A stretch of DNA of 11,278 nt, taken from NCBI GenBank assembly GCA_016935885.1, contig JAFGQA010000126.1, positions 1 to 11,278 of the forward strand, given 5' to 3'. A program made the translations under genes and the position numbers. The first letter of the stretch is position 1. Each line of letters begins with the position of its first letter. The notes under the pieces are model-generated. The model saw nothing but the letters and a program-made list of their open reading frames with translations. It ran no database searches and had not been told where the DNA came from. Shown here piece after piece: positions 1-9,062 of this stretch. Origin of the DNA: Phycisphaerae bacterium. GTDB taxonomy: Bacteria > Planctomycetota > Phycisphaerae > UBA1845 > UTPLA1.

Positions 1-2
1 CA

Positions 3-56
3 GAGATTGTCAAAAGCTACTTCCAAGCCGATTCTGTCCTCTACGCGGCGGGATAA
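3..56 (+). CDS. possible 3' end of a gene cut by the left edge
   Basis: A reading frame is open from the window edge to a TAA at 54-56. It encodes about 17 residues ending in YFQADSVLYAAG, which reads like a natural protein C-terminus. The other two plus-strand frames are also open across this short span, so the evidence is weak. If real, the gene ends 33 nt before the phosphatase gene and could belong to the same operon. The family was not recognised. Confidence 0.3.
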   Translation, partial: EIVKSYFQADSVLYAAG

Positions 57-88
57 AAATGTCAATTATTTACTGCTCCCGGTAATAA

Positions 89-985
89 GTGCTCAAGGCC
101 TCCAGCCATACGCCCCAAACTCCGCCGATCGGATTGGCTCCACGGGCCGATGCTGAATCTGTCGGCCTGGCGTGCAATGAAGTCTGGGGAGGCAACCACA
201 ACTTCTTCGGCGCCATCGAACTGCCTGGGTTGCACGGTGTTCTGTTCTCGCAACCCTGTGATGGTTCCCGGGGTGGCGATGTTCACTACCTGTCCGTTTG
301 CGGCTCTGGGCTGATCTCCCGAGCGTGTCTTGCAGATGTGATGGGACATGGAGAGAGCGTGGCAGCCGTCAGCCAATCCATGCACGAGTTGCTGCGTCGC
401 TCCGTCAATCGGATGGACGAACGCAAAGTTCTGCAGCGGCTGAATCGTCGTCTCTCGGAGCTCGGCGATGGCGCTCTCACGACGGCTAGCATGCTCACAT
501 ACTTTCCGCCGACGCACCGTCTGTCGATCAGCTATGCCGGTCACGAACCCGCCTGGTACTACGAGGCGTCCCGTCAACACTGGTCGAGACTGGAGCGCGT
601 CGAGAAAAGAGGCCTGTTTGACATTGTTCTGGCAGCGGAACCGAAAGCACGCTACACACGACGATTGCGTCGAACGGCGGTTGGTGATCGCTTGCTGATG
701 ATCACGGACGGCGTGCTGGAAACACCCAACGAGGCCGGCGAGTTGTTCGGCCGAGAGCGTGTCGCGGACGTTCTGCAAACCGCTCACGATCGTTCCACCC
801 AGGCCCTGGTCACGGCGATCATCGAGGAATTGGGCGAGCACACGAACGGGAAACCACTGCACCATGACGACGTGAGCATTCTGATGCTGGAGTTCGTTGA
901 TAACCTCAAAGGCTCCGCGTTGCGGACGGCGCTACGGAACAGACTGTTTGGGCGTTGGCGCGAGAATAAAGTGTTCAACGCCTAG
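89..985 (+). CDS. SpoIIE/RsbU-type PP2C serine/threonine protein phosphatase
   Basis: This is a 298-residue stand-alone phosphatase of the PPM/SpoIIE family. These are metal-dependent enzymes that usually dephosphorylate anti-sigma-factor antagonists in partner-switching pathways. The metal-binding motifs are in order: GGD with D64, ADVMGHG with D83 (residues 82-88), GHEP at 151-154, ITDG with D207, and HDDVSIL with D260 and D261. No PAS, GAF, HAMP, response-regulator or membrane segment precedes the domain, so any input must come from a partner protein. A basic tail follows residue 272. The start is GTG at 89. Two consecutive TAA codons (83-88) in the same frame lie directly before it, so no earlier start exists, although the ribosome binding site is weak. 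The gene is first of four co-directional genes ending with a photolyase. No anti-sigma factor or STAS-domain partner is in view, so its target is unknown. The family call is secure; the role in light or stress signalling is inference. Confidence 0.9.
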   Translation: MLKASSHTPQTPPIGLAPRADAESVGLACNEVWGGNHNFFGAIELPGLHGVLFSQPCDGSRGGDVHYLSVCGSGLISRACLADVMGHGESVAAVSQSMHELLRRSVNRMDERKVLQRLNRRLSELGDGALTTASMLTYFPPTHRLSISYAGHEPAWYYEASRQHWSRLERVEKRGLFDIVLAAEPKARYTRRLRRTAVGDRLLMITDGVLETPNEAGELFGRERVADVLQTAHDRSTQALVTAIIEELGEHTNGKPLHHDDVSILMLEFVDNLKGSALRTALRNRLFGRWRENKVFNA

Positions 986-996
986 ACGCGCGCGTC
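985..996. repeat. 12-bp perfect palindrome after the phosphatase stop
   Basis: GACGCGCGCGTC is its own reverse complement and begins on the last base of the TAG stop. A short T-rich stretch (1001-1007) follows. It could be a protein-binding site, a weak RNA hairpin (4-bp stem, 4-nt loop) or chance in GC-rich DNA. Nothing in the sequence separates these. Confidence 0.3.
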
Positions 997-1031
997 GCGG
1001 TATTTTCCTCAGGATGGCTCTGGAACGGGAC

Positions 1032-2072
1032 ATGAACGAATCGCAGGAAAAGGCGTCATACCCAGCCCGCACAGCGGATAGGTCGGTTGGCATCATCGGG
1101 GCCGGGATTGGTGGGCTTACCGCCGGCCGAATGCTGGCTGACAGAGGCCTATGCGTTCGCGTATTCGACAAGGCCCGAGGCGTGGGCGGGCGCACCTCTG
1201 TTCGCCGTGCGGAAGACCTGCACTTTGACCACGGAGCTCAGTACTTCACGGCCCACGATGAGCGCTTCCGGCGGTACGTCACCGAATGGATGGACGCCGG
1301 AACCGTAGAAGAGTGGCGGGGCCGGGTCGTCGTCATTGAAGACGGCCGAATCCATCCCAGTGACCCACAAACACGGTATGTCGGCGTTCCCGGCATGAAT
1401 GCTGTCACGAAGCACTTGTCGAGGACACTGCAGTTGGAAACGCAGACGCGAGTAGCCTCGATGACACGCCGAAGCGATCGGTGGCTCCTTCGAGATGACG
1501 CAGACCGCGAACTCGGCGTCTTTGATGTGCTGATTGTCGCGCTGCCAGCCACCCAAGCCGCAGATCTGCTGTCCCCTTTGCCTGAGCTTGTCCAGCGGGT
1601 GCGCATGTGTCAGCTTCAGCCATGCTGGGCTGTGATGGCCGCGTTCGAGTCGCGCCTCGAACTCTCGTTCGATGGCGCGTTTGTGCACGACTCCGCCCTG
1701 AGCTGGATCGCGCGAAACAACTCCAAGCCCGGCCGACCCCGGCCTGAGTGCTGGGTGCTCCACGCTTCCCCAGAATGGTCGGCAGAGCATGTCAAAGATG
1801 CGCCGGAAACGATCTGTGAAGAACTGCTTGCGGCGTTGCAACAGACGACAAGGCTCGGCAACCTGCGCCCGTTCCACACGGCTGCCCATCGCTGGCTGTA
1901 TGCCTTGCCCCCTGAGCCGCTCTCAGTTGGCTGCCTGTGGGACAGTACGAGCCGGGTCGCGGTGTGCGGCGACTGGTGCCAGGATGCGCGAGTCGAGGGG
2001 GCGTTCCTGAGTGGCTTGGCAGCCGCCGAGAGAATCCACCCTGCGATGGGTGTTGCGCCGAGCACGGAATGA
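1032..2072 (+). CDS. renalase-like NAD(P)/FAD-dependent oxidoreductase (COG3380 type)
   Basis: This 346-residue flavoprotein has a Rossmann FAD-binding start, GIIGAGIGGLTAG at residues 20-32. An acidic FDKARGVGGRT segment (45-55) follows, and then FDHGAQYFT (65-73), which is typical of the renalase/amine-oxidase-like group. The C-terminal FAD motif is GDWCQDARVEGAFLSG at 313-328. The length fits the family. The frame is open back to 897, inside the phosphatase gene. ATG codons lie at 1014 and 1032. The 1032 start is preferred because a GGGA stretch lies just upstream and the Rossmann fold then begins about 18 residues in. The protein has no signal peptide or membrane segment, so it is probably cytoplasmic. 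It follows the phosphatase by 46 nt. Relatives are often found near photolyase genes (established but general knowledge), as here. Substrate and reaction are unknown; renalase itself oxidises off-pathway dihydronicotinamides, but that activity cannot be assumed here. Confidence 0.85.
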   Translation: MNESQEKASYPARTADRSVGIIGAGIGGLTAGRMLADRGLCVRVFDKARGVGGRTSVRRAEDLHFDHGAQYFTAHDERFRRYVTEWMDAGTVEEWRGRVVVIEDGRIHPSDPQTRYVGVPGMNAVTKHLSRTLQLETQTRVASMTRRSDRWLLRDDADRELGVFDVLIVALPATQAADLLSPLPELVQRVRMCQLQPCWAVMAAFESRLELSFDGAFVHDSALSWIARNNSKPGRPRPECWVLHASPEWSAEHVKDAPETICEELLAALQQTTRLGNLRPFHTAAHRWLYALPPEPLSVGCLWDSTSRVAVCGDWCQDARVEGAFLSGLAAAERIHPAMGVAPSTE

Positions 2073-2165
2073 GCCGGTTCAAGTACATGGAGGGATTCGA
2101 ATTGGTGAGTCCCAGATCACCGTAGACGGCAGTCTGTCCCGTGGCCAGATCGGATCACGCAAAGG

Positions 2166-3728
2166 ATGGCGACCCCGGTAATGAATGCAATCCAGGAAGA
2201 AAAGCCTGTGCTTGTGACCGGTGCGAGCGGCTATATCGGCGGCCGGCTCGTTTCACGGCTTCTGGCGGCAGGGCATCACGTCCGGTGCCTGGTGCGTGAG
2301 CCGCGCAAGTTGGATTCACGTCCGTGGGCGGGCCACCCCAGAGTCGAGGCCGTGCGCTGCGATGTCAGTGATCGAGAGACGCTCGTACAGGCGATGAGCA
2401 GTTGTGGACCTGCGTACTATCTGGTCCATTCGATGATGACGGCGGGGCCTGCCTATCGTGAGCGCGACCGGATGCTGGCGGTGACATTTGCCGAGGCAGC
2501 GGCCGCCGAACGGTTGGAGCGGATCATCTACCTCGGGGGACTCGGGGAGACAGGCGGACAACTCAGCGAGCATCTGGCTTCCCGGCGCGAAGTCGAAAAC
2601 GCACTGGCGTCGAGTTCGGTTCCCGTGACGGTCTTCCGCGCAGCCATGATCATCGGTTCCGGTTCGGCTTCGTTCGAGATCCTGCGCTATTTGGTAGAAC
2701 GGTTGCCGGTCATGATCACGCCCCGCTGGGTCAGTACCGATGCACAGCCAATCGCCGTTCAGAACGTACTGCATTATCTGGTCGAGTGCCTGAGATGTCC
2801 TGCGACAGTGGGCCGGACGATTGACATCGGCGGTGCCGAGATCATGACGTACCGGGAGATCATGCAGGTCATGGCCAATGCGCTCGGATTGCGCAGGCGT
2901 TTAATCATCCCCGTGCCGGTCCTGACGCCGCGACTGAGCTCGCTCTGGATTCACCTTGTGACGCCGATCAGCCACCGGATCGCGCGCCCATTGGCAGACG
3001 GGTTGCGCAATCGCGTGGTTTGTCGAGACGATTCGGCTGTTCGCCTGATGCCGCAGCATCTTCTGACAACACGTGATGCCATCGGCGCAGCGCTCGGCGA
3101 CACGAGAGCCCACGAGGTGGAAACGGCTTGGTTTGATGCGGGTCCCATGCCGGGAGATCCCGATTGGTCGGGCGGCAGGGTCTTTGTGGACTGTCGCTCA
3201 ACCAAAGTAGATGCACCGCCCGATGCCGTTTACAGCGCCGTATCTCGGATCGGAGGCGACCAGGGCTACTACGCGGCAGATTGGTTGTGGCGTCTGCGCG
3301 GCCGGCTCGACCGACTCGTCGGCGGGCCGGGACTGCGCCGCGGTCGGCGTGACCCCCAGCAGCTCTCGTACGGAGAGGCGCTGGATTTTTGGCGCGTCAC
3401 CTGCGTCGAGCCCAACCGGCAACTCGAACTGCGAGCCGAGATGAAGCTGCCCGGCGAGGCGGTGCTGAATTTCGAGATTCGTTCGGATGAACGCAGCAGC
3501 GAGACCTGCACGCTTATCCAGACCGCGCGGTTCAAACCGAAGGGGCTGACGGGGCTGGCTTACTGGTACGCCGTGATGCCGCTGCACGGCCTCGTGTTCG
3601 AAGGGATGCTCAGGGGAATCCGACGTACTGCGGAGCGAATCGGTGATCCCAGTGGCGGGCTACGACCCAATCGACCGGTAGCAGCGGACGTTGCCTCGAA
3701 ATCGAGATCATCGACCAAGGAGACTTGA
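2166..3728 (+). CDS. NmrA-like SDR with C-terminal DUF2867 domain
   Basis: This is a 520-residue two-part protein. The N-terminal part is an atypical (NmrA/COG0702-like) short-chain dehydrogenase. It has the nucleotide-binding motif VTGASGYIGG (residues 17-26), an Arg-containing end of strand 2 (CLVREPRKL, 41-49), CDVSD at 65-69 and YLGGLGE at 122-128. No classical YxxxK catalytic pair was recognised, as is usual for atypical SDRs. From about residue 340 to 490 it matches the DUF2867 pattern: DCRSTKVDAPPDAVYSAVSRIGG-like start, the D381/R390-rich centre, LDFWRV at 406-411, and KLPGEAVLNFEI at 427-438. This fold resembles lipid-binding START/SRPBCC proteins (inference). The start may be ATG 2166, which has AAAGG directly abutting it, or ATG 2181, where AAAGGA sits about 14 nt away; neither spacing is ideal. 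The gene is 93 nt after the oxidoreductase and 3 nt before the photolyase. Its function is unknown; a quinone, lipid or isoprenoid reductase role is speculative. Confidence 0.85.
   Translation: MATPVMNAIQEEKPVLVTGASGYIGGRLVSRLLAAGHHVRCLVREPRKLDSRPWAGHPRVEAVRCDVSDRETLVQAMSSCGPAYYLVHSMMTAGPAYRERDRMLAVTFAEAAAAERLERIIYLGGLGETGGQLSEHLASRREVENALASSSVPVTVFRAAMIIGSGSASFEILRYLVERLPVMITPRWVSTDAQPIAVQNVLHYLVECLRCPATVGRTIDIGGAEIMTYREIMQVMANALGLRRRLIIPVPVLTPRLSSLWIHLVTPISHRIARPLADGLRNRVVCRDDSAVRLMPQHLLTTRDAIGAALGDTRAHEVETAWFDAGPMPGDPDWSGGRVFVDCRSTKVDAPPDAVYSAVSRIGGDQGYYAADWLWRLRGRLDRLVGGPGLRRGRRDPQQLSYGEALDFWRVTCVEPNRQLELRAEMKLPGEAVLNFEIRSDERSSETCTLIQTARFKPKGLTGLAYWYAVMPLHGLVFEGMLRGIRRTAERIGDPSGGLRPNRPVAADVASKSRSSTKET
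3717..3723 (+). promoter_or_regulatory. ribosome binding site of the photolyase gene
   Basis: AAGGAGA lies within the last codons of the SDR-DUF2867 gene, whose TGA stop is at 3726-3728, and 8 nt before the photolyase ATG at 3732. This places the start inside the terminating gene's ribosome footprint and suggests translational coupling. Confidence 0.6.
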
Positions 3729-3731
3729 GGC

Positions 3732-5162
3732 ATGCGGGTGCTGATGTGGTTTCGATCCGATTTGCGGGTTCAGGACAACGCGGCGCTCCACCATGCCTGC
3801 AAGGCCGCGGACAAGGGCGCGATAGCGGTCTTCGTGATCTGCCCAAAGCAGTGGGCCAGCCACGACTGGGGCAGCATGAAGGTGGATTTCGTGCTCCGTA
3901 GCGTCAGCGCGCTGTCCGCAGCACTGGCAAAACTGAACATCCCGCTCGTACTAATCCGGTCTGAGCATTTCGCACAGGTTCCGGGCAAGCTCCTCGCACT
4001 CGCCAGACGCTATGCGTGTGACGCTCTGTATTTCAATCGGGAATATGAGGTCAACGAGCAACAACGCGACCGCGAGGTCACAACTTGGTTCCGGGAGCAT
4101 CACCGAGCCGTTCACACAATCACCGACCAAGTGATTGTGGACGTTGGCCGCCTACGCACGGGAACAGGAGGCTACTACACGGTATTCACGCCGTTCAAGC
4201 GTAAGTGGTGTCACGTCCTGAAGGAAGAAGGCTTGCCGACCGCGTTGCCAAGGCCGCGCCGTCAGGAACGAATCGGCATTGAACCTGCCGCCATACCGGC
4301 GACACTCAAAGGATTCGCAGGCCATCTGCGTCAGGATCTGTGGCCCGCGGGCGAACAGGTGGCACACAAGCGTCTGAGAACCTTCGTTTCGCGCAAGATC
4401 GGCGACTACCATCGGGCTCGTGACTTCCCGGCTGGTGACGACACCAGTTCGCTCTCGCCTTACCTGGCGGTCGGCGTGCTGTCTCCCAGGCAGTGCCTGC
4501 GAGCTGCCCTCGAAGCCAACAATGGAAAGCTCGACTCCGGCAAGCAGGGTGTGACGACATGGATCAGCGAGCTGGTTTGGCGAGAGTTCTATCGGCACGT
4601 TCTCATCGGCTTCCCGCGAGTATGTAGGGGCCGACCATTCAAGCCGGAGACCGACGGCTTGCCATGGCGCGACGATGAAGAGCAATTCGCCGCATGGTGT
4701 GCGGGCAGGACGGGCTTTCCCATCGTGGACGCCGGCATGCGACAACTGGCTCAAACAGGTTGGATGCACAACCGGCTGCGAATGATCGTGGCGATGTTTC
4801 TGACCAAGGATTTGTTCATCGATTGGCGTTGGGGCGAACGCTACTTCATGCAGCACTTGGTAGATGGCGATTTCGCCAGCAACAACGGCGGTTGGCAATG
4901 GTCGGCCTCAACCGGTACCGACGCAGCGCCCTACTTTCGCATGTTCAACCCACTCAGCCAGGGCCGCCGCTGCGATCCCGACGGCAGCTTCATTCGTCGC
5001 TTCGTGCCCGAGTTGGCCGGATTACCCGACAGCCGAGTCCACCGGCTGGACGAGCAGTCGTTGGCTGCGACCGACTATCCGCCTCCCATCATCGACCATG
5101 AGCGAGCCCGCAAGTTTGTGACGCAAGCCTTCCGCCGATTGCCCGGAAGGTCGTCACACTAG
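3732..5162 (+). CDS. phrB: deoxyribodipyrimidine photolyase (class I CPD photolyase)
   Basis: This flavoenzyme uses blue light to split cyclobutane pyrimidine dimers in DNA. At 476 residues it is almost the length of E. coli PhrB (472) and aligns with it throughout. The N-terminal antenna domain (about 1-135) starts WFRSDLRVQDN. It carries H44, N108 and E109 at the positions that hold methenyltetrahydrofolate in E. coli. The C-terminal FAD domain (about 205-470) has SELVWREFYRH with E280 and W283, and WMHNRLRM with N347 and M351; these are the lesion-contact residues. DGDFASNNGGWQWSASTGTDAAP spans 378-400 and contains W388. The electron-transfer tryptophans align as W388, W365 and W312, with the same spacing as E. 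coli 382/359/306. The start has a good AAGGAGA site in the preceding gene. It is last in the operon and its TAG stop overlaps the stop of the convergent endonuclease gene. The identity is very secure and the protein looks active. Confidence 0.97.
   Translation: MRVLMWFRSDLRVQDNAALHHACKAADKGAIAVFVICPKQWASHDWGSMKVDFVLRSVSALSAALAKLNIPLVLIRSEHFAQVPGKLLALARRYACDALYFNREYEVNEQQRDREVTTWFREHHRAVHTITDQVIVDVGRLRTGTGGYYTVFTPFKRKWCHVLKEEGLPTALPRPRRQERIGIEPAAIPATLKGFAGHLRQDLWPAGEQVAHKRLRTFVSRKIGDYHRARDFPAGDDTSSLSPYLAVGVLSPRQCLRAALEANNGKLDSGKQGVTTWISELVWREFYRHVLIGFPRVCRGRPFKPETDGLPWRDDEEQFAAWCAGRTGFPIVDAGMRQLAQTGWMHNRLRMIVAMFLTKDLFIDWRWGERYFMQHLVDGDFASNNGGWQWSASTGTDAAPYFRMFNPLSQGRRCDPDGSFIRRFVPELAGLPDSRVHRLDEQSLAATDYPPPIIDHERARKFVTQAFRRLPGRSSH
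5159..5162. other. CTAG shared by two convergent stop codons
   Basis: The palindrome CTAG supplies TAG for the plus-strand photolyase gene (5160-5162) and TAG for the minus-strand endonuclease gene (5161-5159). There is no intergenic DNA between them, so any terminator for either transcript must lie inside the opposing coding region. Confidence 0.9.
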
Positions 5163-5890
5163 GAAACTGAGGAAGCACGCGAGGGACAACGGTCGGCGAG
5201 CACGCATTCTCCGCACAGCGGCGATCGCGCCCTACAGACACGCCGACCATGCTCTACCATCAGAACGTGAAAAGGATAGACGAGCTTCGGAGGACATTGC
5301 AGGCCCAGGACATCATGGGCCCGCTCGGGAGTACATCGCTGCTCGATCAAGCCCAGGCGGCGTGCCACCCGATGCACATGCGTGTCCACTGGCAGCGCCG
5401 GCCGCTGACAGCAGAACATCAGGACGCAGCTCGCCGTCTTCGGTCCAATGCCGTCCAGGGATTGGAGAAATGCCTTTGCTTCCTCCATCGGCCACCGCGC
5501 CAGAGAAGCCAATGAGAGCCGGCCTGTCTTGGCCCGCACGGCGCGCAATGCCGCCTGAATTCGTGGAGCCTTGATCCTCGCCAAACCTCCCGAGCGGATG
5601 GCCGACGCCACAGCCGCCGTCCGCGCTTCGATCACTTCGTCCCAGTTCGCGAATCTCCTGCGCAGCGCCCGGAGTGCTGCCACCGAGTTCTTGTCCGAAG
5701 TGTTTTGGGAGAGGATGGTCTGCACTAGTCCTTCAACCCCTGACGCGTGCTTACGCCACGGTCGAGGCCCGTAAGCCTTCTCCAGCCGGCGTACGATCGC
5801 GGCGATGCTCTGCCCACGATCTTTGCCATCGGCTTCCCGACCTCGTCCGGACGACGCGGTCGGCGTGAAGACCTTCCAACCAGCTTTCAA
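5159..5890 (-). CDS. endonuclease III-like DNA glycosylase/AP lyase with [4Fe-4S] cluster
   Basis: This HhH-GPD superfamily enzyme probably excises oxidised pyrimidines and cuts abasic sites. With a start at 5890 it has 243 residues. The helix-hairpin-helix LDGIGPKTA carries the catalytic lysine (K151), and PVDTHVHRVARR carries the catalytic aspartate (D169). Four C-terminal cysteines (C219, C226, C229, C235) have the C-x6-C-x2-C-x5-C spacing of the endonuclease III iron-sulfur cluster. TILSQNTSD near residue 60 is the usual substrate-pocket segment. The start is uncertain. TTG 5890 has GGAG 5 nt upstream and gives a normal family length. GTG 5938 (GAGG upstream), ATG 6004 (no clear site) and TTG 6052 are in the same frame, but the extra residues look non-conserved. 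The gene is convergent with and overlaps the photolyase gene, and lies downstream of katG on the same strand, 225 nt away. It may be Nth itself or a related family member, so no symbol is given. Confidence 0.88.
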   Translation of the reverse strand: MKAGWKVFTPTASSGRGREADGKDRGQSIAAIVRRLEKAYGPRPWRKHASGVEGLVQTILSQNTSDKNSVAALRALRRRFANWDEVIEARTAAVASAIRSGGLARIKAPRIQAALRAVRAKTGRLSLASLARWPMEEAKAFLQSLDGIGPKTASCVLMFCCQRPALPVDTHVHRVARRLGLIEQRCTPERAHDVLGLQCPPKLVYPFHVLMVEHGRRVCRARSPLCGECVLADRCPSRASSVS

Positions 5891-6083
5891 GTCAACTCCG
5901 GGGCTGTCAGTAGTCCAACCAACGCAGGCCCGCCACACGCGTGCCTCGGCGACTTGCTCCTTCTGCCAGCTACGACTCCTACTGCTCCGCTGCCAATTTG
6001 GCATCGTACCGGCCCAGCCAGCTTGACCGGTCGGCAAGTGGTTGTGGCACAACCGGGCGAGCCTCCAAGCCGGTCATTGGCAA

Positions 6084-6112
6084 GGACTTAGCCGCGAAAT
6101 CACCGCTAAGCC
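6084..6112 (-). terminator. weak hairpin just after katG
   Basis: CTTAGC (6087-6092) and GCTAAG (6105-6110) are inverted repeats separated by 12 nt. Outer GG (6084-6085) and CC (6111-6112) extend the stem past a one-base bulge. It begins 3 nt beyond the katG stop on the minus strand. There is no U-run after it, so it could be a 3'-end-stabilising or attenuating hairpin rather than a true intrinsic terminator. Confidence 0.25.
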
Positions 6113-6115
6113 ACT

Positions 6116-8753
<2,638 letters not shown>

Positions 8754-9053
8754 GGCTTGTCCCTCCCGAAAACACCGCGCGCCCTGTCCGACAAAAAGTT
8801 AGGGTTTGACGACTTCGGCGCCTCGGCTATCGTCTTCGGACCGCAAGCCAGGCCTCGGAGGCTGTGAAATGGGTGTGTGTCGCATCTTGGTGCTGTTCAT
8901 TCATGGGATCTTGCGCAATCCGAGCGCGACTTGAGCGACTCAGGGTCGCCGCGAGCGCTTGACCAGTAGTCAACCGCCGCTGCAGCATCGTTTTGATCAC
9001 AGGTTCCTTCGCCGGGACGACCAAACGGCGAGGCGGGTCGCGCGCCAGATGGC
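8754..9053. other. 300-nt spacer between nhaA and the katG region
   Basis: No convincing gene, RNA or terminator was found here. Short reading frames exist on both strands (for example minus strand 9024-8827, 65 residues from a TTG), but none has a recognisable motif or a good ribosome binding site. The only local structure is the hairpin at the nhaA stop. Confidence 0.5.
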
Positions 9054-9062
9054 TCAGCCATC
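9048..9062 (-). repeat. perfect inverted repeat over the nhaA stop codon
   Basis: The minus strand reads GATGGC TGA GCCATC, a 6-bp perfect stem whose three-base loop is the nhaA stop codon itself; the arms extend to 7 bp around one central base. No U-run follows, so it is not a standard terminator. It may act on the mRNA 3' end or be chance. Confidence 0.35.

Noticed and set aside
62..865. Long minus-strand open frame opposite the phosphatase gene
   Set aside because: The plus strand encodes all the PP2C motifs in order. The minus frame has no family features and is a composition artefact.
897..1031. Longer oxidoreductase start overlapping the phosphatase gene
   Set aside because: It would add 45 residues that are an out-of-frame reading of the phosphatase 3' end. 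ATG 1032 places the Rossmann motif normally.
1149..1889. Minus-strand open frame opposite the FAD oxidoreductase gene
   Set aside because: The plus strand carries both FAD motifs. The antisense product is low in recognisable structure.
4152..4898. Minus-strand open frame opposite the photolyase gene
   Set aside because: It is antisense to the best conserved part of the photolyase and has no independent support.
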